The notes under the pieces were generated by a model that saw nothing but the letters and a program-made list of their open reading frames with translations, ran no database searches and was not told the origin of the DNA. From Escallonia rubra (lineage: Eukaryota > Streptophyta > Magnoliopsida > Escalloniales > Escalloniaceae): a stretch of DNA of 64,000 nucleotides. Position numbers and translations under genes: made by a program. The stretch spans positions 496,001 to 560,000 of the forward strand of contig JAVXUO010001110.1 in the NCBI GenBank assembly GCA_033065855.1, given 5' to 3'. Of the stretch, positions 24,825 to 35,599 are shown one piece after another (position 1 is the stretch's first letter; every line of letters starts with the position of its first letter).

Positions 24825-26053
24825 GGTGGCTCTATGTCGATGGAGTTGGTGTTGTCAGCAAATTAGTTGTGGCGGATCATGATGGTAATACCCCTGCCTT
24901 TATCATTATATAAAATTTTGGTCAAGAAATTTTGACCATCTACCTCACTCAAAATTAAGTGATAAGTAATTAGTAAAGGGTGGTTGATAATGCAATTAAG
25001 TACTTAAAACTTAAAATTTTGAATTATGTGTGTTTGATAGTGCTTAAAATTTTGATAGTGCTTAACATTGTATTGTTTTAAAAATTAATTTCTACCAAAA
25101 ATAGTGTGAAAATTATAAGTCAGGGTGGACTTACTTAATACTATCACTTAATTCTAAATGAGATTATTAAAAGTTATTGAACATAATTTTACATAAAAAG
25201 AATAATTACCACCATAATGTCACCACAATTAATTTGTTGGCACCACTGCCTCCATCACACTACAACCACCACCACAACCGTTATTTTATTTTACCACCAC
25301 CACCACAACTATCACACCCTAGTCACTTCCATCTACACTACCACCAACAAGGACATTGCCACCTCCACCGCACTAGTGTGGGTGCCGCCACCTCCATATT
25401 CGTAAAAATCATCTAAGTATCCACCGCACCACGTACAACCACTGCTATTACCGCAATGTTGACGCCTAATGCCACCACCACAATTACCAACTCCACATCT
25501 TTAACGCACCACTACTGCCACGATTGACACATTTTCGCCACCGCCGCCACCACCATCATTACTCCATGGCCACTTGAACATATTTTCTCACTATTGTTAA
25601 AGCTTGAACAACACTTTTCAACTCTTGAACATATTTTCTCACTATTGTTAAACTTATAGTGACAACTTTTATACCACCATATGTATCATTTGGTACTTGG
25701 ACCTGATTTGTCCGTTGCCCAGCTACGACAAAGGATTTTGCGCTTCAAAAACCACCACTGTGATCCATCATTAACGAGCTCAAGATTTCAGATTTGTTTG
25801 GATTTCAACACCCCACACAACAAGTTCAGTAGGTTCCGTAACTCCAATGAATCTGAATCCAATCAAGAAAGATTTTTTCCGCAAGAAAGTGCAAAAATCT
25901 GAAACAAACCAAATCTGAGGAAGATATGAAAGATTCACACAATAAAATAAACGACTAAATATGCAAACAATCTTCTGGGTTTTAACCAAAAGAAACAAAT
26001 TGAGGAGATTGGAAGCGCAGATTTGCAAAAATCGAGAAGGTCTTGGGTCTGTC
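24825..26053. other. Intergenic, CCACCA-rich repeat and unknown
   Basis: About 24920-25180 resembles the left part of the insert at 45583-46390 (shared CAATTAAGTA, GTGTGTTT.ATA and TAATTTCTAC motifs). 25205-25560 is CCACCA-rich. A direct repeat of about 28 bp (CTTGAACATATTTTCTCAC...) occurs at about 25574 and 25626. No gene recognised. Confidence 0.5.
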
Positions 26054-26529
26054 CACTACAAGAAAATAAGCTTTTAGTGACGGATTTCCGCTCCGTCACA
26101 GAAATTCCGTCACCCAACAACCCAATATTAATCTCTAAAAGACATGTAAGATTTAGTGACCAACTTTTTTGTAGTTAGAAGTTTTAGCGACAGAATTAAC
26201 TCAAAAAATTACAATATACCTCGCTAATTGGGTTTTTAAGAATATTTTAGACTTTCAAAGATATATTCAACACATAACCCTAATTTAATATTTATTTTTT
26301 TGTCTTTCCTCATCTCTTCCCGCCGCCGCCTCCCTCCGCCGCCAACTGCAAGTCTTTCATCTCTCCCAATCTCGCACCGTCGCCCCCTCCCCCCGGCACC
26401 CAATTGTCCATACGCACAACGCCGCCTCCACCTGGGTTTGTGACGCTCCCTGCCGTCGGCCCTGCTGTCGTGGTTGCCTCCTGCCTCCTGCCGCCGTCCC
26501 CATTGGACCTACACAACTAGTGCAAGATG
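26054..26529 (+). mobile_element. CACTA-type left terminus, second element
   Basis: CACTACAAGAAAATAAGC is followed by TTTTAGTGACGG and CCGTCAC inverted motifs, as in the complete element at 26533. It is followed by an AT-rich stretch and a CCGCCGCC-rich stretch, again like the inner element. No matching right end was found within the next 4 kb. It may be an older copy into which the 26533-30076 element inserted. Confidence 0.55.
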
Positions 26530-26532
26530 TCT

Positions 26533-29500
26533 CACTACAAGAAAACTGGTTTTTAGTGACGGAATTTGGCTCCGTCACTAAAATTCCGTCACCTAAAAGG
26601 CTTTTAGTGACGGAATTCCCGTCACTAAAATTCCGTCACCTAAACTAACCAATGTTAAGAAAACAGGTTTTTAATGACGGAATTTGGCTCCGTCACTAAA
26701 ATTCCGTCACCTAAAAGGCTTTTAGTGACGGAATTTGTTCCGTCACTAAAATTCCGTCACCTAAAACTAATAATTCTAATTTTAATTATTTTTTGTTTTT
26801 TTTAAGTTTTGGAGAAAACCCCAAAATGTATAATTTAGGGCTTTTTTTTTTCTTTTCATTTCCCTCCATCTCTTTGAGCTCCCGCCGCCTCCCTTTCTCC
26901 CCAAATTCTCACCACCGCCCCCTCCCTTTCTCCCCATTCCGTCACCGCCGGCCAAGGGCGGAGCCACGACAGTCGACAGCCAGGAAGCCCGAAGCCACGA
27001 CGAGACGGCGAACGGCGAGCGGCAAGCAGCTGGGTTTGAGCGATTCGCGAGTCGCGACAGCTCGTTGGGATCTAGAGGATGAATCCAAGGAAATTGAAGA
27101 CCTAAAGGTAACTTCCGTCTCCTTTTCTCTATCATACGATTCTAGTTGTTTGATTTATTGTGCATTTGGGGGGAAATCGAATCGGAATCAAATTAGTTAA
27201 TTTCAGCCTTTTCTTCGTCTGCCACTTCTTCTTCTTCGGAGGGTCCGTCTCGTGGGTCTGGAACTTGGGCTTTCCTTGTGATGATATCACAAGATTTACT
27301 GAACCGTGGCTGAAATTCTTGAAGACCCACCAATGGTTTGACGGGTTGAATTCGGTTATGGGTAAAGAAGGGGAAATAATTAGGTTTGGGTGGTGAAGAA
27401 TTGACCTGGAAAGGATGAAGGGGAGAGCAGGGATTGTTCCCCACGAGGGAAGATCTAGTGATAGAGGAAGCACTAGGTCCCCAGGTTCTTGGTCTCTAGG
27501 CCAAGAATAGCAATATCAAGTCATTTTCTTAGTTCAGTTTTCCACTCAAAATCCCTCATGGACTTGATAGCAGAGTAATGTTCTCTTGTATACCGGTTGT
27601 TCTTAGGAGCACTCACTTTTTCATAATGCAATTTACACCGCAAAAAGAGGAAAAAAATGATTTCGTTGAACAATCTACCAACGCAGTAGTGATATTATAT
27701 TAAAACCAAGTGAAAGAGAGCTAAGTGAAAGAGATGGGTCGATGTTCAATTTGATTCTCGAAGGACCAATAGTTTGCGTTTTAACTGCTGCCAGGTAGAT
27801 GCTGGGAATTTTGGGTTAATTCCCATTAGTTGAGAATCTGCTGTAGGATTAGAGTTGAGTTACAGCAATGTTTATGTTCATGAGTAGATATTTGTGCTTT
27901 CCTTTGGTTCTCACGAGCCAGGCAATCAACCACTCTTTTGTGGAGTTGCCCATAAGTTGTGTTTTTATGCTCACGGGGCTACAAACCAGAAGGGTCTGGC
28001 AGTGGCGTTTGATAAAGATGTGGTCCAAAGTTTCAGGCCGTGTCCAAAAAATATCTCAACTTTCGATATAAAGGATAAAAAAAAAAACATCTTCAGTAAC
28101 ATGCTCTTTGGAAGGCCAAGGTAAAGAAGGATCATTACGATCCGACATTGTCATATGATGATCAAATTAAGAGAAAACCTGCTCGAGTGAAGCTGGTTCA
28201 GTGGAAGAATCTTGTTGCGCATTGGGGTACTCAAAAGGCCATGATAAGTACCTTCATTATTCTGTAATCACTTCTTATGAATATTGGGTATGCTGCATGT
28301 TTGACATGTAATTTGGCACGAACCTGAGTAGCATTTCAAGACTATAGATTGAATGTAAAAAGGTACCAACATGACCTTCCAATCCAGTAAATGTTGTAAT
28401 CATATCATTTTTGCCAAAGCTTCATAAGTGGATCAATTTGTTCCCCTTATTCCTCGTATACAATACAAGATTATTCATTGTTATGTATATACTCATGACT
28501 GCTGGTAGCTATCATTTTCTTCCCATTCTCTAATCTCGACATGCATTTTTCAAATTATGATCCTTGCCAAAGAAGATAGCCTGCTTTTGGCAAATTAAAA
28601 GCTAGCAAAAATGATCCTGATGAGCAAACTGCTTGTGTATGCTAGATGACTATGCAATTTAGACAAAAGTTTATTGTCTCAATTCAGTTTACTTCTTTGC
28701 TTATTCTCAAGGAGACTTTTTAGACATGTTCCATTGATTCATTCATTCATCCATTTTAAGGATCTCCCAAAGACATCCTTTGAGTTCGTATAACGTGGAA
28801 AAGCATTCAATCAGTCGTGCGAGAGAGAGAGAGTGAACTGAGAGCAGATCGAGTAAGGCAGTGTTACATGATTAACGTCATTTGGCTGTCATGGATGTCA
28901 AGGACAGCCCACTGCCATGCCTGCTAGTCTTACCCTAATGCATATAACTTTCCGGTTGTTGAAAAACTTTCCGGTTGTTGAAATTGTTAAAATGCATTTT
29001 TGTTTGTAAGTTCTAAGTGTGGCTTGATGGTGATGTGGTTCTTTCTTTTGGTTTAGAGCTTTTGGTGCTTTGAGGTAATTATCGTAACTGACGTCGAGTT
29101 TACTATTATTTCAGCTTGTGTTTTCATTATCAGCTACTGTTTATGGTTGGCCAAAGAAGGTATCATGCATAGGGAAAAGCGAGGAGTATGACCTTGACGA
29201 GGACGAAAATTGAGTCACCAACTAATGATTGTGCAGCCATCCAGAAATACTGAGGATGATGATGGCAATGATGGTTTGGATGCCAATGAGGAGTATGACC
29301 TTGATGAGGACAGAAATTGAGTGACCAACTAATCCCCTCTCTTTAATTTAAAATGTTCAAACATCAACTTATTTTCATGTTCAAGGATGATCGCTACTAT
29401 ATGATAGTTTAGGATTTGTGTTGGACTTGGTATTTTATGTGTTTGTGGACTTGTGGAGTTTGTGTTAATGGTTTGTGGAGTTTGTGTTGATGGAAATTGT

Positions 29501-30076
29501 GGAGGTTGATATGGTAATTGAGATTGTGTTAATGGATTTTGTGAAGATTGATATAGTAATGGATTTTGTGTGCTTGATGTAGTAATGGATTTTGTGTGCT
29601 TGATGAGTTGATGGATTTGTTGTATACAAGTTTGAGAAAAAAAAATAGGATTTGAAAAAATAGGCGGAATTATACTTCTTTTGTTTTATAATTTTAGCGA
29701 CGATTATGATTTGTCGCTAAAAGCATAAAACATTGATAAAATACCTTTAGTGACGGAATTTTTCCGTCACCATTTATTTTAGTGACGTATTTTATGTGAC
29801 GGAATTTTCCGTCACCAATTGTTTTATACGAAATTAAAAAAAGATATTTGAAATATAAAATACCTTTAGTGACGGAAATTTTCCGTCACTAAATGTCTCC
29901 ATTCCGTCACTGAATTTAGTGACGGAATTGTTAATTCCGTCACGAACTTTTTAGTGACGAGGGTATACGCGACCGAATCGTGTGACGGAATTTTCCGTCA
30001 CTAAAACTTTTAGTGACGGAAATTGCCTTTTTAGTGACGGAAATTTCCGTCACTAAAAACCTGTTTTCTTGTAGTG
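26533..30076 (+). mobile_element. CACTA transposon, 3.5 kb, degenerate
   Basis: The termini CACTACAAGAAAAC and GTTTTCTTGTAGTG are perfect inverted repeats. They are flanked by TCT (26530-26532 and 30077-30079), the 3-bp duplication expected for CACTA. Both ends carry many copies of TAGTGACGGAATT and its reverse (26550-26765 and 29690-30060), the subterminal repeats. The inside holds a transposase-like fragment (28103-28267), a duplicated acidic EEYDLDED end (about 29182 and 29288), and GC-rich 5' sequence at 26870-27070. No long intact transposase frame remains. Confidence 0.85.
28103..28267 (+). pseudogene. CACTA-associated Transposase_24-like fragment
   Basis: The frame from 28103 reads ALWKAKVKKDHYDPTLSYDD, then QIKRKPARVKLVQWKNLVAH and WGTQKAM before a stop at 28267. 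The pattern LW..K...K..HY.P and V...QWK.LV.HW is that of the plant Transposase_24 (Ptta/En-Spm) family found in CACTA elements. It has no start codon and is about 54 residues long, so it is a fragment. The frame may end earlier at a splice site. Its position inside the CACTA fits. Confidence 0.65.
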
Positions 30077-30087
30077 TCTTGCACTAG

Positions 30088-30538
30088 CTGTGGAGGTCCA
30101 AAATGAGATTTTGGAACCAAGATGAAAACGAGATTTGAAGCTCATATCTGCTGAGTAATTGATCAAACTCTGGAGGAGATAGTACTTGGAAATAAGATTA
30201 ATTAGATTTTTTTTTTTTTGTCCAAAACGACGAGATCTTGAAAAGAGAAGGATAATTGTGTTTCACGTTGTTTGCCCTTACTGTTAAATGAAGTAGCATC
30301 GTTGCTATGCTCATCTTTTTCTTATATCCATCGTACTTATATGATACCGTAAACTTTTAGTCTCTCACACGCACACATACTTGGACAAGATCATAGGCAT
30401 GCAAAAGATAGGAAGGCACATAAATAGCTAGATAAGATTGCTAGAGCATAAGTCGTAGTTATAATTACTATAATGATCATGAGAGAAACTACATAGCATT
30501 ACCCGCAAGAAAGAGGTATAAAAGCAAAGAAATAGAAA
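30088..30538. other. Intergenic 3' of minus-strand WIP-like gene
   Basis: AT-rich DNA between the CACTA element and the WIP-like gene. No coding or repeat signal was recognised. Confidence 0.5.
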
Positions 30539-30742
30539 CTAGATATTATGGGGTCCCCAAAAGATGAGTTGCACAATCTTCTCAGCTTTCTCGGCTTCCC
30601 TCGCTCTGCGCTTCTCATCATCCATTCTCACGTCCTTCACCGGCTCTCCCGCACCAAAAAACCATCTAGGAGTGCCGGACTTTCGGGATTCCGACATGGG
30701 TCTCGCCGGAGGAGGAGGAGGTGGCTTGACTCCGGCCAGCAT
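30539..30742 (-). CDS. WIP-like small protein, QLIFWGP subgroup
   Basis: This is an intronless minus-strand frame of 67 residues, starting at the first ATG after an in-frame stop. The N-terminal part is MLAGVKPPPPPPARPMSESR, proline-rich. The C-terminal part VRMDDEKRRAREAEKAEKIV leads into QLIFWGPHNI. It shares DDEKRR, AEKA and QLIFWGP with 13493-13744 and the overall C-terminal plan with the MYLSCWGPN genes. The conserved N-terminal half of the family is absent and the end carries an extra HNI, so it could be truncated or have an upstream exon. No TATA box is evident. I see it as a probable gene of unknown function. Confidence 0.62.
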   Translation of the reverse strand: MLAGVKPPPPPPARPMSESRKSGTPRWFFGAGEPVKDVRMDDEKRRAREAEKAEKIVQLIFWGPHNI

Positions 30743-32010
30743 CCTTCCTTCTGAGTAGACTTATCTTGTCCCTACGGAACTGTTCTAGCTATGCAAATTC
30801 TCTCGGTCTTTAAAAGATCGGAGAGTTTGGTCGGAAAACACTTGGTGTTGCATGCAATTTAGTGGATCCAACAGCATCGTTTGTTAGCTTATAAACAAAA
30901 TTAGGACTTCAGTTACCAAGTGCTTTTATCTTTTCCAAGTCCCTGGTTTCGTTAAAAACATTGTGCTGCCGGTTTTGGGTATGGATGTTACGCGGAAAAC
31001 AAGGATGTAATGTCAATATGAACTCCTTCCGTTCACGAGAAATTACACCACAGAGGTATGAAAGTATGAAACTGTTGATCGAAGGATACCAATGTGTTAA
31101 TTGGTAAGATACACTGATTTTTGTACAAGGATTGCAATAGTCATTCACTTATTGTTTGATCAATGAAATGACCCTTGGAATGGAATGAAAGTTAGTTTAG
31201 AACCCAAAAATACTCTCCACCTAAGTATAAAATATAATCACATTACAAGGCAATAAAACAAAACCAATCTTTTTGTTGCCTTAACTGGGTATTCAGTCAG
31301 AATAGCTAAATTAAAACTAAAATCTCTCCAAACAATATAAATTTTTAATCAAAAGTTTCAGGAACACAGCCTAACCAGTAGAATAGAAGACTGAGTGCCA
31401 TGTTACATCGTCAAGTAGTGAGGGTTACAAGTAATCCTTTGTACGGAGGACAAGGTCCATAACCAACATTCTCTATAGGATCTTCTGTCTAAAGTTCTAT
31501 TCTCGAATTTAAATGTGGGTATTGAACAATTTTTTCAGAGTGTGAGATAATAAGCGAGGTTGCATTTATTTTCAAGGCCAGCAGGAAAATGTATACGATA
31601 ATTTTTTATTAGGTCGGTGAGAAAGATTGAAAGGATTTTTTCGCGTTTCAAAAAAGGGCACCATTATTGTGACGAAAAATAAGGTTTTACTCCTATGGAA
31701 TTGAATTGACCATTCACAACCAAAATAAAAATTAGGGAGTGAGCTCTATAGTAAGATTCAAGATTAATTCCGACATATATATTATTTTGTGTCAGCTATG
31801 ACCATTTCATTACGGTCCATTACAGTGGATCAGACATTAACTCCGTTACAGTGGATCAGACATTAACTTTTCACAAGGCATTAAGGATAGTCGCCTCCCC
31901 CTTCGTGAAGCATATAACTAGCAGAGAATAATTGAACAAAAACAAAAACTTCTTTTATGACAAAAGCAGAATGCTAAGGACAGCACGTCAGCATGTAACA
32001 TACTACTTGG
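30743..32010. other. Intergenic, small direct repeat
   Basis: No gene recognised. GTTACAGTGGATCAGACATT and a near-identical copy occur back to back at about 31818-31869 (period about 26 bp). Confidence 0.5.
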
Positions 32011-32019
32011 AAACAAATA

Positions 32020-33263
32020 GGGTTAATTACTCACGGTAGCCCTGAGATTTATCCTAAATTACACACGGACCCCACTATTTTTGAAAATTACACTCCGTTC
32101 CAAAAATCTAGATTTCTTTGACGGTGTTAACGGCTAGTCATAAAAAGACGTTTTTGCCCTCTCTTTTTTTGCTCATATTCTTGAGAATTTTTCATATATT
32201 CTTCTATTTCCTCCTTTATATTCCAAGAAAACCACGGATGCCCAACCATTTCCCAGTTCAACCTCACCTCCGCCGGACCTGTCTGCTCTGCCAAAGCGGG
32301 GCCATGGACGGCCGCCCAAGGCCAAGGATCCGTCGTCTCCTAAAGCAGCTGCCCCCGCCGCCCCCGCCGGGCCCACACGCCGTCACCGGTAGCCAAATCC
32401 AGCCGCACCTTTCACCGAGCAGCATCGCCCCGCACATCCACGACCACCGTGCCGTGACCAAAGCACCGCCCATCGCCACCTCTAAGCCGCATGCAATTGT
32501 TGTTGCCGGCATTGTATCCGATCTTCGATGGCCGATTCCGGCCGGTGCCACCAGCAAGCAAACAACAGGAAAAACCCTTGACGGCCCCGGCAGAAATTTT
32601 GGCTACGGATGCCCAACCAATGAAATTCCGGCGATGTCGAGGCAGTCACCATCCACACTGTCAAGTTCTATCACCAACTGCCACACCTTCTTCTCTGTAG
32701 CAAGGATGGAGCAAACGCCGCAGACCATCTTCGCCTTCACCCCTCCCTCTTCTCTACCGTCGAGGAGATCGTTTCCTTTTCCTTTACCGATCTTGATTTC
32801 CCCGATCGCAACCGCAACCAACCCCACACGCCGTCCACCAATACCGGCCGGAAAACAGCCACCCAAACGCCGCAACTAACACCGCACAAATGCTAGTCGA
32901 TCCTAATCTCATCCCTACAACCAACACCGCACAAACGTTGTAACCAACACCGCACAAACGCCGCAAATCAACACCGCACAAACGTAGACCCAAATGGGTC
33001 TGCAAAGGGGAAAGATAATGAAGAAGAAGAATCTTAAAGGGCAAAGGGAATATTTATTCAAGAAAGGAGGGCAATTTGGGGATGAAAAATCCAAAAAGTA
33101 AGGTGTCAGATAATCTTTAGACGGAATTAGGGTCCCCGTCAATTTTGTGGGGCTCCGTGAAATGCGGGTACAAACCTGGGGGAGCGGAGTGTAATTTTCA
33201 AAAGGTAAGGGGGTCCGTGTGTAATTTAGGGTAAACCTCAGGGGTACCGTGAGTAATTAACCC
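32020..33263. mobile_element. Non-autonomous MULE-like TIR element (copy C)
   Basis: The ends GGGTTAATTACTCACGGTA and TACCGTGAGTAATTAACCC are a perfect inverted repeat. The flanks are a perfect 9-bp duplication, AAACAAATA (32011-32019 and 33264-33272). The terminal motif plan (AATTAC, CCCTGAG, then a second AATTACAC block) matches copies A, B and D, though the sequence is diverged. A 253-codon frame (32118-32879) is proline-rich with no domain and is not called as a gene. An ACCGCACAAACG tandem lies at about 32878-32985. Confidence 0.85.
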
Positions 33264-33272
33264 AAACAAATA

Positions 33273-34200
33273 TTGGTAATAAGAAATGCAACCTGAAGCA
33301 ACACTTATGGACTTTATAGCGACAACTCTTGAAATTGTCTCTTTCTGATAAAGTGGATAAGGTAAAATAGGATTATTGTATTTCAATCTCTACTTTATCA
33401 TGGTATCAAAAGTTTTGTCTTAGGGTTTTTTCAACTGTTCTCTGATAAAGACGATTCATTATCACTTGAATCATCAGTTCTCTGATCCATTCTATGCATT
33501 GTTTCAGTTGGATTTAACTTGATATCCAATCCAAAAACATACTCAAGAGCGCACATGTATAAGACTCGTTCCCAGTGTCCTCATGTATAGCCAATGTGGA
33601 ACTCTGACACCCGTCTCCCTCCACTCCACGTATATTGTTCTCAATTCCTCTCAATTCCGCGTACGTACGGTTGATGCGAGACTCTAACACCCACTCTTAT
33701 GTATAGCGAGGTATCACAAAATCTCGATCCGAGTAAGGAGAACTCTCACGCCTAGCATGTAACATGATGTAGCGAACTGAAAATTATAAAGTACGGATAG
33801 AACCTATCTCTGATATCATATTAAAACTTGGTGCGTAGGAGCGTCCCAAAGGTATAATAATGGTTTCAATTATCATGTACATTTGATGCAGACCTTTAAC
33901 CGGAATATTTGGAGAGTTGGAAACACTTGTTAAAATGATTTCCTCGTTTCTATCTGTGGGCAGCATGTAAAACAAAGAGCCAGTGGTTTTCATCCCTCAT
34001 ACTCCGAGACAAGTCCCATAGATGGTTTGTTTTTCTATTCCATCAGTCGGCCCATCTATAAAACTAGCACCAACTTGATTTATAATACCATTTCCGCCCA
34101 ACTCTTTGGGCGTGTAGATGGAATTGTCTTTTGCGTCCATAGCCCACTGGAACGAGCATCGGTTTTCTACTCTCTTTACATACCTACTTACAGAAAGCAC
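33273..34200. other. Intergenic with LTR primer-site-like motif
   Basis: TGGTATCAAAAG at 33401-33412 resembles the initiator-Met tRNA primer site TGGTATCAGAGC of plant copia-type elements. Near 33811, TCTGATATCATATTAAAAC looks like the same motif on the other strand. No pair of LTRs was found, so this is at most a remnant. Confidence 0.35.
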
Positions 34201-34208
34201 TCTCTTTC

Positions 34209-34216
34209 TATATAAG
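34209..34216 (+). promoter_or_regulatory. TATA box of frameshifted WIP copy
   Basis: TATATAAG lies 125 bp upstream of the ATG at 34334. This is almost the same spacing as in the three tandem WIP genes (130-135 bp). Confidence 0.65.
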
Positions 34217-34333
34217 ACATCTCAGACTCCTTACAGTGCTTCATAAGAACCGAAGTCCCTTTGTATTGAGCGAAAACACCAACTCTTGTAGCTTCAAAGA
34301 TCACGAGAAATCAAAGAAACACGAGTTTCAAAG

Positions 34334-34623
34334 ATGAGTTCAACAAGCAAAGCCTGGATGGTGGCTGCGAGCGTTGGAGCAGTAGAGGCACTGAAAGACC
34401 AGGGATTCTGCAGGTGGAACTACACGATAAGACCATCCATCAGCACGCCAAGAGCAACCTGCCCTTCAGGACATCCCTCTCCCGGCAGACCAAGAAGCTC
34501 TCCTCTTCTCAGTACAACACCGCTGCTGCAATGACTTCTAACAAGTTGAGAGAAGAGAAGGCCAAACAGTCCGAGGAGTCGTTTAGAAAAGTCATGTACT
34601 TGAGCTGTTGGGGTCCCAATTGA
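34334..34623 (+). pseudogene. WIP gene with single-base deletion
   Basis: The first frame starts MSSTSKAWMVAASVGAVEAL, then KDQGFCRWNYTIR, and then runs out of register to a stop at 34534. A second frame picks up TIHQHAKSNLPF and runs through SRQTKKLSS and EEKAKQSEES to the family end MYLSCWGPN and a stop at 34621-34623. Aligned with the intact copy at 39011, the break is one missing base at about 34432/34433, just after the TIR codons. Everything else is intact: TATA box, start, stop and C-terminal motif. It may be a young pseudogene, or the missing base may be a sequencing error. It differs from the tandem genes at many sites, so it is an older paralogue. Confidence 0.85.
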
Positions 34624-35594
34624 ACCCGCAGTGTATATATACATAGTTAAGCTAGCTTGGGATCAATTCCTCTGTATGGAATATCAAAACAATTTCGTAA
34701 TTGAGGACTAATTTTTCCAACAATGTTTGCAACTTTGGCTTACAATATTCAGTCACTTGGAGGGCAGCAGTCAGAATTGCTACCATTGCTAGCCCTTTCA
34801 TACTGCCTTTTTCCCTTTGCTCAAAAGCAAAAATGCACTGCATACCCCTCTACCCCAAAGGAAACAGAAATGGGTTTAATAAACTTTCTCAAAGGGTAAC
34901 ATGTTCAAATTTCATCAATCAAAAAAGTAGTTTATAATTAGTGCCTCTTAACACATGTGAGCCTGGGTACTAAAAACTGTTGATTAAATAAATTCTGAGA
35001 CTTGAACATTTCTCCGCCAAAAGTATTGGTAATTTCTAAGTTTAAAGGTGTATTTAACCAATAAAACTAAGTGGACATTTCCGTTCCTAGCTAAGGGCTT
35101 AAAGTAGGTCCCTTTTTTTTTCTTTTTCTCACAACGATATAATATTTTTTATAAAACTGCAATTTCACAAAAATGAAAGAGACTTGTGTGCACTAAACTG
35201 TCACCTAGTTATCCACACTTGACAATATTGCTCTATAAATATACTTTGGAGGCTGGACAGACGTATATGTTATAAATATGGATGGTGTCTGAACTTTTTT
35301 TTTTTTCTATTCTATCCGTATATACATCACTGCAAAGTTGTATTAGATCTTTTGTAATATGTGCCACAATTAAAGATTTAGGCTGAGATTGATGGCGTTC
35401 GAAAGTTCCAACTTCTTTTTTTTTCTATTCTATCCGCATATCACTGCAAAGTTGCATTAGGTCTTTTTTAATATGTGCCACAATTAAAGGTTCAGGCTAA
35501 TTGTTTGCGTTCTATTCATGTACCAATAGAGTCTGGGGAAGATGGGCAAACTCACGAAAAATTAAATAAGTCATAATATCAGGGCTCAGTCTTA
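34624..35594. other. Intergenic with a duplicated ~92-bp block
   Basis: No gene recognised. A block beginning TCTATTCTATCCG and containing CACTGCAAAGTTG and ATATGTGCCACAATTAAAG occurs twice, at about 35305-35395 and 35421-35512. This is a local tandem duplication with a short spacer. Confidence 0.6.
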
Positions 35595-35599
35595 TAATT

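Noticed and set aside
32118-32879. 253-codon plus-strand frame, proline-rich
   Set aside because: Lies wholly inside a MULE-like element with perfect ends; no domain, and long frames exist on the other strand too.
33401-33412. Primer-site-like TGGTATCAAAAG suggesting an LTR element
   Set aside because: No paired LTRs or polypurine tract could be found around it; kept only as a note in the intergenic entry.
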